From contig CAZEIM010000008.1 of NCBI GenBank assembly GCA_964512145.1, forward strand, positions 14,101 to 78,100: 64,000 nucleotides of DNA, written 5' to 3'. Of this stretch, positions 43,375 through 54,474 are shown in pieces. Source of the DNA: CAYOHR01 sp964512145. Its GTDB lineage: Bacteria; Bacteroidota; Bacteroidia; Flavobacteriales_G; JALEGO01. Positions within the stretch are counted from its first letter, which is position 1. Every line of letters starts with the position of its first letter. A program made the position numbers and the translations under genes. The notes under the pieces are model-generated. The model saw nothing but the letters and a program-made list of their open reading frames with translations, did not search any database and had not been told where the DNA came from.

Positions 43375-46300
43375 TTGTTGCGGATTTTAGGAAAAATAAA
43401 TTTTATTGGGTATTTAATCATATTGACTATTGGTAAATTATATAGTCAAGAAAATGACTCTAATTCAATTGTTTTACCGTTTCCATTTAAAGATGAAAGC
43501 TATAGTCCATTATCTAATCCTAAAGAAGGAGGCTTGTATCTTTCTACACCTTCTAATATTAAGTCGGATGTACAATACGATCCCAAAACCGAACGTTACA
43601 TCTTCGAACAAAAAATAGGTTCCAATATTGATTACAGAAGTCCTGCGTCTTTAAGTTTAGATGAATATTTAGAATACGATATGCAAAAATCTCTTAAGCG
43701 CTTTTTTGCTGAAAAACAAGCTGAAGAGCTTGAAGAAAAATCAGGAGATGATGCTAGTAAATTTAAACCTCAAATAAAAGTTGAAAACGAAATTTTTGAT
43801 CGAATCTTTGGAACCAGCACCATAGATATTAAACCTCAAGGATCTGCAGAGGTAATTTTAGGAGTTCAAAGTTCAAGAACCAGAAACCCTGCTATTCCTT
43901 TGAAACAACAAAGCTTAACTACGTTTTTATTTGATCAAAAAATTCAGCTCAATGTTCTAGGACAAATTGGTGATAAAATGAAATTAAACTTAAACTTTAA
44001 TACCGAAGCCATGTTTAATTTTGAAAATATCACCAAATTATCGTATGCCGGAAAAGAAGATGATATTTTACAACTTTTAGAGGCCGGCAATGTTTCCATG
44101 CCCTTAAAAACTACCCTTATCACCGGTAGTCAAACACTTTTTGGATTAAAAACAGGATTAAAGTTTGGTAAACTAAGGGTCACTACAATTTTATCTCAAC
44201 AACAAGGGAAAAAACAAGAAATTGAAGTTAAAAATGGCGCACAAATTAAACCATTCGAAGTAAAAGCTGATGAGTACGAGTTTAACCGTCACTTTTTCCT
44301 CGATCATTTTTTTAGAGACCAATTTGAGAAAGCTGTTGGCTCTCCGCCTATTATCAATTCCGAAATTTATGTTACAAAAATTGAGGTATATAAAACCCCT
44401 TTAAATGTATTTGAAAATACGCGAAATATTATTGCTCTTCAAGACCTTGGTACTGCTAATAGTAATAAGTTTTTTAATAAAACGTTTGTAGTTGATAATA
44501 ACCCTGCCTCCAATATAGCAAGCAACGATGCAAATAACTTATACGCAATTTTTAGTAAAAACTCTAATATTCGTGGATTTGTTTCGGCCGTATCCGAACT
44601 GAAAAAAAATGGGCTACAAGATCGAAGAGACTTTTTTACCATTGCACAATCTCAAATGCTTACCGAAGGAAAAGATTATACACTTAACCGACAGTTGGGG
44701 TATATTTCATTAAATCAAGAATTACCAGTCGATTTTGCATTAGCCGTAGCTTTTCAATTCACCTATAGAGGTAAAACCTATCAAGTGGGTGAATTTTCAA
44801 CAGATGGCTATGCAGGTCAAGATGCTCTTATTTTAAAAATGTTAAAAAGTGTTGAGCTTGATGTAAGAGCACCTATGTGGGATTTAATGATGAAAAACAT
44901 ATACAATTTAGGTAATGCGTATCAGGTCAAAAAAGAAGGTTTTATATTAGATGTTTGGTATCTGGATCAAAATACGGGTGTAAAAATAAATTACATACCG
45001 GAAGGTAGTGTAAAAAATAGATCTATTATTCAATTATTAGGATTAGATAAATTAAGTGTTAATAACCAACCCGTACCCGGTGGAGATGGTATTTTTGACT
45101 TTTTAGATAATCCCCCTCTAACCATTATGCCGGCTAATGGACGAGTAATATTTACTAAACTAGAGCCTTTTGGATCGGGCCTAAGGAGTGCCTTTAGCCC
45201 CGATGAAATAAGTGTAGCCAATAAATACACCTTCGACTCTCTATATACCAATACCCAAGCCATCGCTCGAGTTAACTTCCCGCAAAGAAACCGTTTTTAT
45301 ATTAAAGGACAATACGAATCGGCTAATAGCTCTGAAATATCATTAGGTGCATTTAATATTCCTCAAGGAGCTGTAAGAGTTACTCAAGGCGGAAATGTAT
45401 TGGTAGAAAATATTCATTATACCGTTGATTATAATTTAGGAAGAGTTAAAATAATTGATGCCGGAGTTATGCAATCGGCAACACCCATTAAAATTTCTTT
45501 AGAAAGCAACTCTTTATTTTCTGTTGTTCAAAGAAGCTTAATTGGAACTCGTTTCGATTATGATGTGAACAGAAATTTAACATTAGGAGGAACATGGATG
45601 CGAATGTCTGAACGCCCGGTAACTCAAAAAGTAACGTTAGGAGACGAACCTTTTATTAATAACATGTTAGGCTTTGATATGCAATATAACCAAGAATCAA
45701 AGTTTATAACCACCATGCTTAACCGTTTACCTTTTATTAATTCTAAGAATAAAGCAAAAATCAATTTTATGGGTGAATACGCCACCCTTTTACCCGGTCA
45801 CCCTAAAAGGGTCATAGGGCAAACCGGTACAGCCTATATCGATGATTTTGAAGGCAGCCAATCTACTATTGAATTAAGAGGAGTAAATAATTGGAGAATC
45901 GCAAGCACACCACAAGGTCAAAGAAATTTATTCCCGGAAGGTGAATTAACCAACAATATTGCCAATGCTTATAATCGAGCAAAATTAGCTTGGTACACCA
46001 TCGATCCCTCTGTTTTCTATAGAACTACAAGCTTTACACCTCAACATATCAGCGATGACAAAGAAATGCTGTCCAATCATTTTATGAGAGTTGTGTATGA
46101 AAATGGAGTGTTTCCTAACAGACAATTAAATCCCACACAGCCTCAAAACATAGCTATGTTTGATTTGGCCTACTATCCAAGCGAAAGAGGTCCATATAAT
46201 TACGATGTAGATGGTAGAGACGAAAATGGTGTTAAATATGCATCAGGAATAAATCCAGATGGTACTTTGGCTAATCCGGAAGAGCGATGGGCAGGAATTA

Positions 46301-49300
46301 TGCGAGAAATACACACCAACGATTTTGATGCCGCAAATGTAGAATTTATACAGTTTTGGCTTATGGATCCATATGCCGAAGCTGGTAATCCTGGTTTTCC
46401 AGATTTTTCCAACAGTGGTGAATTATTTTTTAATATCGGAAATATCAGCGAAGATGTTATGCGTGATGATCAGGTGTTTTTTGAAAATGGTTTAGGGACC
46501 AGCGAGGCAGAAGCCTCTGATTTATCAGGAGATGCTTTTTCTCCCTGGGGAAGGGTGATTCCGGCTAATATCCCTTATTTAGTAAATGCATTTGATAACG
46601 ATCCAAATACCCGTTCTTTTCAAGATGTAGGATTAGATGGCTTGAGAAATCAAGAAGAGCAGCGATATTTTAAAGAAGCTTATTTAGATAAAATAGCAAA
46701 TTTATTCGGGACAGCATCACAAGCGTATTTATCGGCTTCAAATGATCCCTCGTCTGATGATTATAATTATTATCTCGATGATGACTTTGATACTCAAGAA
46801 CTAAACATCTTACAGCGTTATAAAAAATTTAATGGACTCGAAGGAAATTCCCCTACCTCGGAACAATATGCCTCTCAAAATGCAGCAGGGTACCCTACTA
46901 CCGCCTCTACGCTACCTAATTCCGAAGACATTAACAATGATAGAACCATCAATTTTGGTGAAAGTTATTACCAATATCGCGTAAAAATTAATCCCTCAGA
47001 GGTTGCTGAATCAAATGTTGGACGAAATTATATTTACAGCGTATACGAAGAAAATTATACTGGAGTAGACGGAGTAACTAAACCAGTTAAATGGTATCAG
47101 TTTAGAATACCCGTAAGGGATATTAATCGTGAATCCATCAACGGAATGAATAACTTAAACTCCATACGTTTTATGCGTATATTTATGAAAGGGTTCAAAG
47201 ACCCTGTTTTCTTAAGATTTGCTCGGCTTGAATTAGTAAGAGGAGAATGGAGAAAATATTTAGGAAATACGAAAGTTCCTGGAGAATATATCGACAACGA
47301 TCAATATAATAATTTCAGCATTGCTGCAGTTAATATCGAAGAAAATGGATCGGTTGATATTTCTCAAAATACACTTGGAGTAAGTTATGTTATCCCTCCC
47401 GATATTGAGCGTCAAATAAATTTAAATACCGTTAATCAACAATTGTTAAATGAACAGGCTATTGCTTTAAATTCATGTGGTTTAGCCGATGGAAATTTTA
47501 ATGGAGCTTATCGAAATGTAAATTTTGATGTGCGAATGTATAAGCGACTGCAAATGTTTGTTCATGGTCAATCAGCCGATAAAGATAATTTATTGAAAGA
47601 TGATGAGTTAAAGGTATTTATTCGCTTAGGTACTGATTTTGAAAATAATTACTACGAATACGAGTTGCCTTTAAAAATAACCCCACCCGGAAATTATATT
47701 AATGACGATAGAAATGCGCGTTTAATTGTTTGGCCGGAGGCCAATAATATGGATATTGAATTTGCACAATTGCAAAAAGCTAAAACACAACGAAATCAAA
47801 GCATTGGAAACAATTTTCAATTATTACAACAACCCTATAGTATTCCGGATCCTAATTATCCAAATAACACTATTACTATTGTGGGTAACCCCAATTTAAG
47901 TACCCTTAAATCGGTTATGATAGGAGTTAAAAACCCTAAAGATGATGGTATAGAAAAATGCGTACAGGTATGGGTAAATGAATTGCGTTTAACCGACTTT
48001 AACGATGATGCGGGCTGGGCCGCTTTAGGGAGATTAGTTGCCGATTTACCCGGATTAGGCACCTTATCGGTTGCGGGCGCTATGAGCACCCCCGGATTTG
48101 GAAGCATTGATAAAAGAGTAGCCGAAAGACAATTAGAAACCATTCAACAATTCGATATTTCCTTTAGCACCGATTTAGGACAATTTATGCCAAATACTAA
48201 CCTAAAAATACCAACCTATGTAGGATATTCGCAAAACTTAATCAAACCCCGATTTAATCCACTAGACCCAGATGTAGAACTAAAAAATTTACTACAAACA
48301 CCCGATGCAAATAAAACTTTTATCGACTCATTAATGACTGTAACCAACGATTTAACCATCAATCGCAGTTTAAATTTTACCAACGTTCGCAAAGAAAAAG
48401 GTAAAGATAAAAAAGTGTCCTTACCCTGGGATATTAGTAATTTCACAACCTCTTTTGCCTACCAAGAAACCTACCGAAGAAATTTTAATTTAACCCTCGA
48501 CCTAACTAAAAGATATACGGGCAACTTAACCTATGCCTATAGCTTTAACACAAAACCAATTGAACCTTTTAAAAAATTAATCAAGTCTAAATCAAAATAT
48601 TGGATGTTAATCAAAGACTTTAATTTGTATTATTTACCCAAACAAATTGGTTTTAGTACAGACTTAGAAAGGTTTTATAATGAACGTATTACTAGAAACA
48701 ACAATCCTGGAATTACAGCTGAATTACCTCCATTTTATAATAAAACATTTAACTGGAAAAGGTTTTACGATTTAAAATGGGATATTTCTAAATCACTTAA
48801 ATTAGATTTTAATGCGTCTAATATTGCTCTAATCGAAGAGCCCTACGGACAAGTAAATAAAAAACAAAATAAAGAGGCTTATATGTTTTGGAGAGATTCT
48901 GTTTTTAAAAGTATGTCTATGGGCGGTACAACGATGGACTACCGACATCAAGCAAACCTAAATTGGTCAATTCCCCTTAATAAGTTCCCTTTACTTGATT
49001 GGATAAATGCCACAGCTAGATATTCGGGTTCATACAATTGGATGAGAGCCCCATTTGCTGCCGATAGTTTGGGGCATACCATTCAAAATTCAAACAGTAA
49101 ACAACTAAATGTTAACATGAACTTTGTAAACCTATACAACAAAGTGCCGTATCTCAAAAAGGTTACGCAAAAATTTAATGCTCCTAAAAAAGATAATAAA
49201 CAAGACGCTAGAAAAAATATGTTAGAAAAAAAGGTTAATAAAGCAATTGAAAATGTTTTAGATACTACCCTAGCAAAAAAGAAAGAAAAAAAGGAAAAAG

Positions 49301-50748
49301 AAGAAAAAATAACATTCTTAGACCATACGCTGCGAGTATTAATGGGTATTAAAAACGCCTCTGTTACCTATAGTCAAGATAATGGCTTATTACTTCCGGG
49401 ATACGGACAAAAAACCTCGTTGCTCGGTATGAATTCTGGTTTTACTGCTCCGGGAATTCCTTTTTTATTCGGATTACATGAATATTTCGGTGAATCTAAA
49501 AATAAAAAATTTGCTCCATACGCTGCTTCTAAAGGGTGGATGGTCCAAGGAGTTAATATAACCACCATGCACACAACTACCCAAACTGAACAAATCAATT
49601 TCAGAAGTTCCGTTGAACCTATAAAAGATTTTCGAGTTGATTTAACCGCAAACTACACCTACGGGTTTAATACCAGCGAATTTTTCAATTGGAACGATTC
49701 TTTGCCCGGAGGGCCCGGTTATCAAAGTCAAAGTTATACGGAAACAGGGAATTTTAGTAAATCATTCAATACATTTGCTACTGCATTTGCTAGGATAGAT
49801 AGTAATTATAATACCCTTATCAATAACCGGTTTCTAATAAATAGAACTATTATTTCCGAACGCATGGCCAATGAAAGAGCTGGTTCAATTTCTAATTATC
49901 TAAATGGTCTTCATCCATCCGATTCAGGGTACAAAGAAGGTTTTGGATCAACCAATCAAGATGTATTGATTCCGGCATTTATTGCCGCTTATACCGGAAA
50001 AGATCCCTCAAAAACAACCTTAAATCCAATACGTAGCCTTCCCAATATAAACTGGAGGGTTACGTATACTGGTCTTAATAAATTAGAAGTTATTAAAAAG
50101 AAGGTGAAATCTGTTTCGATTACTCATGGATATAAATCAACCCTTACCATGGGCACCTTTACAAGTAATATGTTGTTTTTCGACAATTTACAAACTGCAC
50201 CAAATGGAGTAGAATTTGCTGATACTCTTGACGCTAATAGTAATTTTATTCCCAGATATCAAATAAACACTATTGTTATTTCAGAACAATTATCCCCATT
50301 AATTAATATAGATGTTACTATGAAAAACAACATGCAAGTGCGATTTGAAATTAAAAAAGATCGAAATATTACCTTAAGTATCCCAAATACTCAAGTTACA
50401 GAAATCAATGGTATGGAGTATATTGTTGGTACCGGATACATTATCCCTAAAGTAAAATTCCCTTTTAAAATTGCCGGAAGTAGCAAAAAAATTGAAAGTA
50501 ATTTAAATCTACGAGTTGATTTTTCTATACGTGATAATAAAACTATTTTAAGAAAAATTATTGAAGGTACTAACGTAGCCTCGGCAGGACAAAAAATTTA
50601 TTCGCTAAAGGCTGCTGCTGATTATCGTTTAACAGAAAAATTAAATCTTAGATATTTCCTTGACTGGATTAGCACTACTCCGTTTATTTCCACATCATTC
50701 CCTACCTCTAACTTTAGTTCAGGGATTAGCGTACGATTTACATTATGA
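43375..50748 (+). CDS. sprA: SprA (Sov), outer-membrane translocon of the type IX secretion system
   Basis: This 2457-residue outer-membrane protein forms the very large beta-barrel pore through which T9SS cargo leaves the cell. A signal peptide (about 5-25) is followed by SprA family blocks such as LDEYLEYDM, PQGSAEVILG, LNFNTEAMFNFEN, and the diagnostic TAYIDDFEGSQS near 817-828. The protein ends in barrel strands (FSSGISVRFTL). Length matches known SprA proteins of about 2400-2500 residues. A Lys/Glu-rich soluble segment lies at about 1929-1985. The start is TTG at 43375, since no ATG exists before the signal peptide. At least four candidate T9SS substrates are encoded in the same window. 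Its stop overlaps the next ATG by 4 bp (ATGA). Confidence 0.95.
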   Translation: MLRILGKINFIGYLIILTIGKLYSQENDSNSIVLPFPFKDESYSPLSNPKEGGLYLSTPSNIKSDVQYDPKTERYIFEQKIGSNIDYRSPASLSLDEYLEYDMQKSLKRFFAEKQAEELEEKSGDDASKFKPQIKVENEIFDRIFGTSTIDIKPQGSAEVILGVQSSRTRNPAIPLKQQSLTTFLFDQKIQLNVLGQIGDKMKLNLNFNTEAMFNFENITKLSYAGKEDDILQLLEAGNVSMPLKTTLITGSQTLFGLKTGLKFGKLRVTTILSQQQGKKQEIEVKNGAQIKPFEVKADEYEFNRHFFLDHFFRDQFEKAVGSPPIINSEIYVTKIEVYKTPLNVFENTRNIIALQDLGTANSNKFFNKTFVVDNNPASNIASNDANNLYAIFSKNSNIRGFVSAVSELKKNGLQDRRDFFTIAQSQMLTEGKDYTLNRQLGYISLNQELPVDFALAVAFQFTYRGKTYQVGEFSTDGYAGQDALILKMLKSVELDVRAPMWDLMMKNIYNLGNAYQVKKEGFILDVWYLDQNTGVKINYIPEGSVKNRSIIQLLGLDKLSVNNQPVPGGDGIFDFLDNPPLTIMPANGRVIFTKLEPFGSGLRSAFSPDEISVANKYTFDSLYTNTQAIARVNFPQRNRFYIKGQYESANSSEISLGAFNIPQGAVRVTQGGNVLVENIHYTVDYNLGRVKIIDAGVMQSATPIKISLESNSLFSVVQRSLIGTRFDYDVNRNLTLGGTWMRMSERPVTQKVTLGDEPFINNMLGFDMQYNQESKFITTMLNRLPFINSKNKAKINFMGEYATLLPGHPKRVIGQTGTAYIDDFEGSQSTIELRGVNNWRIASTPQGQRNLFPEGELTNNIANAYNRAKLAWYTIDPSVFYRTTSFTPQHISDDKEMLSNHFMRVVYENGVFPNRQLNPTQPQNIAMFDLAYYPSERGPYNYDVDGRDENGVKYASGINPDGTLANPEERWAGIMREIHTNDFDAANVEFIQFWLMDPYAEAGNPGFPDFSNSGELFFNIGNISEDVMRDDQVFFENGLGTSEAEASDLSGDAFSPWGRVIPANIPYLVNAFDNDPNTRSFQDVGLDGLRNQEEQRYFKEAYLDKIANLFGTASQAYLSASNDPSSDDYNYYLDDDFDTQELNILQRYKKFNGLEGNSPTSEQYASQNAAGYPTTASTLPNSEDINNDRTINFGESYYQYRVKINPSEVAESNVGRNYIYSVYEENYTGVDGVTKPVKWYQFRIPVRDINRESINGMNNLNSIRFMRIFMKGFKDPVFLRFARLELVRGEWRKYLGNTKVPGEYIDNDQYNNFSIAAVNIEENGSVDISQNTLGVSYVIPPDIERQINLNTVNQQLLNEQAIALNSCGLADGNFNGAYRNVNFDVRMYKRLQMFVHGQSADKDNLLKDDELKVFIRLGTDFENNYYEYELPLKITPPGNYINDDRNARLIVWPEANNMDIEFAQLQKAKTQRNQSIGNNFQLLQQPYSIPDPNYPNNTITIVGNPNLSTLKSVMIGVKNPKDDGIEKCVQVWVNELRLTDFNDDAGWAALGRLVADLPGLGTLSVAGAMSTPGFGSIDKRVAERQLETIQQFDISFSTDLGQFMPNTNLKIPTYVGYSQNLIKPRFNPLDPDVELKNLLQTPDANKTFIDSLMTVTNDLTINRSLNFTNVRKEKGKDKKVSLPWDISNFTTSFAYQETYRRNFNLTLDLTKRYTGNLTYAYSFNTKPIEPFKKLIKSKSKYWMLIKDFNLYYLPKQIGFSTDLERFYNERITRNNNPGITAELPPFYNKTFNWKRFYDLKWDISKSLKLDFNASNIALIEEPYGQVNKKQNKEAYMFWRDSVFKSMSMGGTTMDYRHQANLNWSIPLNKFPLLDWINATARYSGSYNWMRAPFAADSLGHTIQNSNSKQLNVNMNFVNLYNKVPYLKKVTQKFNAPKKDNKQDARKNMLEKKVNKAIENVLDTTLAKKKEKKEKEEKITFLDHTLRVLMGIKNASVTYSQDNGLLLPGYGQKTSLLGMNSGFTAPGIPFLFGLHEYFGESKNKKFAPYAASKGWMVQGVNITTMHTTTQTEQINFRSSVEPIKDFRVDLTANYTYGFNTSEFFNWNDSLPGGPGYQSQSYTETGNFSKSFNTFATAFARIDSNYNTLINNRFLINRTIISERMANERAGSISNYLNGLHPSDSGYKEGFGSTNQDVLIPAFIAAYTGKDPSKTTLNPIRSLPNINWRVTYTGLNKLEVIKKKVKSVSITHGYKSTLTMGTFTSNMLFFDNLQTAPNGVEFADTLDANSNFIPRYQINTIVISEQLSPLINIDVTMKNNMQVRFEIKKDRNITLSIPNTQVTEINGMEYIVGTGYIIPKVKFPFKIAGSSKKIESNLNLRVDFSIRDNKTILRKIIEGTNVASAGQKIYSLKAAADYRLTEKLNLRYFLDWISTTPFISTSFPTSNFSSGISVRFTL

Positions 50749-51209
50749 TAAAAAAGAAACCCACTTTTGATGAAATTTACATGAATTTAGCCGGTGAGCT
50801 AAGCAAACGATCTCATTGTGTAAAAAGACAGGTAGGAGCTGTAATAGCTAAAGATACTCGTATTGTATCTCTTGGATATAATGGTCCCCCGGCTGGAACT
50901 CATAATTGTGATGAACAATGGCCTGAACAAGGTTGTCCTAGAAGTGAAAAAGGTGGGTGCTCCTTGGCATTACATTCTGAAGAAAATGCTATTTTATATG
51001 CCGCTAAAAACAATATTACATTATCGGGAGCCACATTGTATGTTACGCTTTCCCCTTGTTTAGCATGTGCACGAATGATATATACCTCTGGAATTAAACG
51101 AGTAGTATATCTTGAGTCGTACGCTGAATACAAAGGTTTTAAAACAGATGAAGGAGTTGATTTTTTAACTCGTTTCGGGGTTACTGTAGAGAAATACAAA
51201 ACCGAGTAA
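50745..51209 (+). CDS. dCMP deaminase family protein
   Basis: This 154-residue zinc enzyme of the cytidine/deoxycytidylate deaminase family has His77 and the proton shuttle Glu79 in LALHSEENAI, and Cys105 and Cys108 in LSPCLACARMIY. KRQVGAVIAKD and GYNGPPAG are further dCMP-deaminase hallmarks. It would convert dCMP to dUMP, supplying thymidylate synthesis. An additional cysteine-bearing region (CDEQWPEQGCPRSEKGGC) may hold a second zinc, as in ComEB-type members. It overlaps the sprA stop by 4 bp and is therefore transcribed with it, although no functional link is known. Confidence 0.93.
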   Translation: MIKKKPTFDEIYMNLAGELSKRSHCVKRQVGAVIAKDTRIVSLGYNGPPAGTHNCDEQWPEQGCPRSEKGGCSLALHSEENAILYAAKNNITLSGATLYVTLSPCLACARMIYTSGIKRVVYLESYAEYKGFKTDEGVDFLTRFGVTVEKYKTE

Positions 51210-51301
51210 CTTACAAAGCACCCTTAAAAAGGATTTTACATTCTAAACAAAATAAGTTTAGATAGGTTATAAAAGTAGTATATGGCAATTATTTGTTAGA
51301 C

Positions 51302-53629
51302 ATGCGAATTTTTATCTTAATTTTTAGTATATTACTTTCATATTCCGCTATATGTCAAAATCAATTTACCTTAAGCGGATATGTAAAAGACAAAATAAAC
51401 GGTGAAGAACTTATTGGTGCAGCCGTAACCGTTAAAAATACTACCACTGGAGCTGTTACAAACTTATATGGTTATTATTCTTTAACGCTTCCTAAAGGGC
51501 AATATGATATAATGTTTTCATTTATCGGTTATGAGTCCATAACTAAAAATATTGATTTAACGCAAAATGTGAAATTAGATATTGAACTTACCTCTAGTTC
51601 AAAGGAATTACAAGAAGTATTGGTTGTAGGCGAAAAAAATAATGAAAACGTAAGTTCCGTAAATATGAGCACGGTAAATGTTAAAATGGAATCCTTAAAA
51701 AAAATTCCCGCATTAATGGGAGAGATTGATGTTATTAGAAGTATTCAACTATTACCGGGCGTACAAAGTGCAGGAGAAGGTTCTACAGGTTTTTTTGTAA
51801 GAGGAGGTGGAGTTGACCAAAATTTAGTGCTATTGGACGAAGCAACCGTGTTTAACGCATCGCATTTAATGGGATTTTTCTCTGTATTTAATTCCGATGC
51901 TATTAAAGATGCTCAATTATACAAAGGAGGTATTCCTGCGCGTTATGGAGGACGACTTTCTTCGGTTCTTGATATTCGTATGAAGGAAGGTAATATGAAA
52001 AAATTAGCTGTTTCGGGAGGAATTGGTGCGATTTCCAGTCGATTAACCTTAGAAGGTCCAATTGTTAAAGATAAAGCATCGTTTATTTTATCCGGTAGAC
52101 GAACTTATGCTGACTTATTTTTAAAACTCAGCAATAATGAAGGATTGAGAAATAGTCAGTTATATTTTTACGATTTTAATGGTAAAATAAATTATAAAAT
52201 AAATGACAACAATAGAATATTCGCCTCTGGATATTTTGGTAGAGATATTTTGTCCATCGCCAAGTTTTTTAATATATCATGGGGTAACCAAACGTTTACG
52301 CTTCGATGGAATCACCTATTCTCCGAAAAATTATTTTCTAATATTTCATTTATTTACAGTAATTATAATTATAAATTAGGAATTCCCGAGGGTTTACAAT
52401 CGTTTGATTGGAACTCTAACATCATTAACTACTCTATAAAAAATGATTATACCTACTATTTAAACCCCAGTAATACGATTCGATATGGTTTTCAAAGTAC
52501 TTTTTTAGATTTTAATCCGGCAACTTTTACTCCCGGAAAAGGAAACGATGTGCTTACCGGCTTAAAACTGCCTAACAAATACGGCCTAGAACATGGAATA
52601 TATGTGAGCAATGAACAAAAAATAGGTGCACGTATTACCATCGATTATGGTTTACGCTTATCTATCTTTCAAAATATTGGTCCTGACACTATTTATCAAT
52701 TTAATGAAACATTTGACACGATTCCGGGTAATGGTTATGTTTCGTATAAAAAAGGTGAGTTTTTTAATACATATTCAGGACTAGAGCCCAGAGTGGGTAT
52801 AAATTATTCTATCAATGAGTTTAGCTCTTTTAAATTATCATACAATCGAATATTTCAATATCTGCATTTAGCCAACAACTCAACTAGTGGCACCCCTTTA
52901 GATGTATGGTTCCCATCTGATCCAAACGTTCAACCCAGAAGAGCCGATCAAGTCGCTTTAGGATATTTTAGAAACTTTTTCTCGAATATGTTTGAAACAT
53001 CTGTTGAGGTGTATTACAAAGAGTTTAAAAATGATATAGATTTTAAAGATAATGCCCAACTAATTTTTAATCGATTAATCTCCGGAGAAATAAGAATAGG
53101 AGAAGGAAGATCCTACGGAACAGAATTTTTTATTCGAAAAAATTCCGGTAAAATAAACGGCTGGATTAGTTATACATTCTCTAGATCTTTTAGAACAATT
53201 CAAACCATTAATAATGGAAATGAATATCCGGCTAATTTTGATAGACCACATAATTTTTCTTTTGTTTTTAGTTACGATATTTCTAAAAAATATTCTGTGG
53301 GAGCTACTTGGGTATATGTAACCGGCCTTCCCCTAACTGCACCAACTGGAAAGTTTGAATATCAGGGCATGCAAGTACCAATCTATTCTGATAGAAATGG
53401 AGCAAGAATTCCCGATTATCACCGAGGTGATTTTTCTGTAACATACACCCCAGATCGTGAAGGTAAAAAATTTAAAGACAATTGGAACCTTTCTATTTAT
53501 AACCTGTATGCAAGAAAAAATCCATTTTCGGTAACCTTTAAGGAAAATGATCAAACAGGTGAAACAGAGGCGGTAAAAACATATTTATTTTCCATCATTC
53601 CAACGATAACCTATAATTTTAATTTTTAA
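51302..53629 (+). CDS. TonB-dependent receptor with carboxypeptidase-like N-terminal domain
   Basis: From ATG at 51302 this is a 775-residue outer-membrane receptor. A signal peptide (about 1-19) precedes a carboxypeptidase-regulatory-like beta-sandwich (about 22-103, GYVKDKINGEELIGAAVTV). Next come a plug domain, with SIQLLPGVQSAGEG, FFVRGGGVDQNLVLLDEA and GGIPARYGGRLSSVLDIRM, and then a beta-barrel ending in LFSIIPTITYNFNF. It would import an unidentified ligand using TonB energy. The following gene is a DUF4249 lipoprotein, a common Bacteroidota partner for this type of receptor. TTG at 51293 in frame is an unlikely earlier start. Confidence 0.93.
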   Translation: MRIFILIFSILLSYSAICQNQFTLSGYVKDKINGEELIGAAVTVKNTTTGAVTNLYGYYSLTLPKGQYDIMFSFIGYESITKNIDLTQNVKLDIELTSSSKELQEVLVVGEKNNENVSSVNMSTVNVKMESLKKIPALMGEIDVIRSIQLLPGVQSAGEGSTGFFVRGGGVDQNLVLLDEATVFNASHLMGFFSVFNSDAIKDAQLYKGGIPARYGGRLSSVLDIRMKEGNMKKLAVSGGIGAISSRLTLEGPIVKDKASFILSGRRTYADLFLKLSNNEGLRNSQLYFYDFNGKINYKINDNNRIFASGYFGRDILSIAKFFNISWGNQTFTLRWNHLFSEKLFSNISFIYSNYNYKLGIPEGLQSFDWNSNIINYSIKNDYTYYLNPSNTIRYGFQSTFLDFNPATFTPGKGNDVLTGLKLPNKYGLEHGIYVSNEQKIGARITIDYGLRLSIFQNIGPDTIYQFNETFDTIPGNGYVSYKKGEFFNTYSGLEPRVGINYSINEFSSFKLSYNRIFQYLHLANNSTSGTPLDVWFPSDPNVQPRRADQVALGYFRNFFSNMFETSVEVYYKEFKNDIDFKDNAQLIFNRLISGEIRIGEGRSYGTEFFIRKNSGKINGWISYTFSRSFRTIQTINNGNEYPANFDRPHNFSFVFSYDISKKYSVGATWVYVTGLPLTAPTGKFEYQGMQVPIYSDRNGARIPDYHRGDFSVTYTPDREGKKFKDNWNLSIYNLYARKNPFSVTFKENDQTGETEAVKTYLFSIIPTITYNFNF

Positions 53630-53630
53630 T

Positions 53631-54458
53631 ATGAAAAATTACATTTACTATCTTGGTATATTCAGTTTACTAATTTTATCTTCCTGTGAAGAAGTAATTG
53701 ATTTTGAACTAAACGAAGGAAATAAAAAATTAATAATCGATGCACAATTTACCACAGAAGCCAAACAACACGTAGTAAAAATATCTATGTCGGGAAGTTA
53801 TTACGGTAAACCTATTTTTGAAAAAGTAAGTGGAGCATCTGTATCCATATCCAGCGATAGCACAGTATATATTTTTACTGAAATTGAACCTGGACTATAT
53901 CTTTCTGATTCAAATGCATATGGAATACAAGGAAAAACATATCAACTAACAGTTCAATATAATGGGGAAACTTATCAATCTGAAGCTACCATTAAAAGAA
54001 TTAATCCCCTGCAAAGTGTTTTCACCACACAAACTTTTGATACCATTCCCATTATTAATGAAATAGATTCTTCGCATAGTTTATGGATAGTAGTGCAGGA
54101 GCCTAAGGGACAAGGCGATTTTTATTTGGGAAAATATTATATTAACGGGATATTAGAGACAGATACAGTAAGAGAATATTCCTGGACAGATGATAGTTTT
54201 ATTGATGGACAGTTTATAGTTTTTCCGGTATATAATATCGATCATAAAAAAGTTAAATCTGGTGATATAATTAAGTTAGAGTTATTCTCTATCGAAAAAT
54301 CTTATAGCGATTATTTATTTAGTATTTTATTACAAACCGATTTTAAAGGCGGATTATTTGATGGTCCTGCTGCAAATGTAAAAGGAAACATCTCTAATGG
54401 AGCTTTAGGTTTTTTTGTAGCCTCTGATGTAACGACTAAAGAAACGATCATTCCGTAA
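53631..54458 (+). CDS. DUF4249 family lipoprotein
   Basis: This 275-residue lipoprotein has a lipobox LSSC with the acylated Cys at position 19. The sequence after it, EEVIDFELNEGNKKLIIDAQ, is the usual start of DUF4249. The family is beta-rich and commonly encoded just downstream of a TonB-dependent receptor, presumably as a surface or periplasmic partner that helps substrate capture. The C-terminus SNGALGFFVASDVTTKETII also fits the family. The ATG begins directly after the receptor stop, so the two are a unit. The ligand is unknown. Confidence 0.88.
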   Translation: MKNYIYYLGIFSLLILSSCEEVIDFELNEGNKKLIIDAQFTTEAKQHVVKISMSGSYYGKPIFEKVSGASVSISSDSTVYIFTEIEPGLYLSDSNAYGIQGKTYQLTVQYNGETYQSEATIKRINPLQSVFTTQTFDTIPIINEIDSSHSLWIVVQEPKGQGDFYLGKYYINGILETDTVREYSWTDDSFIDGQFIVFPVYNIDHKKVKSGDIIKLELFSIEKSYSDYLFSILLQTDFKGGLFDGPAANVKGNISNGALGFFVASDVTTKETIIP

Positions 54459-54474
54459 GTAGTTGTGGTAAAAA

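Noticed and set aside
51293..51301. TTG start of the TonB-dependent receptor
   Set aside because: ATG at 51302 gives a clean signal peptide (MRIFILIFSILLSYSAIC); the earlier TTG only adds LLD.
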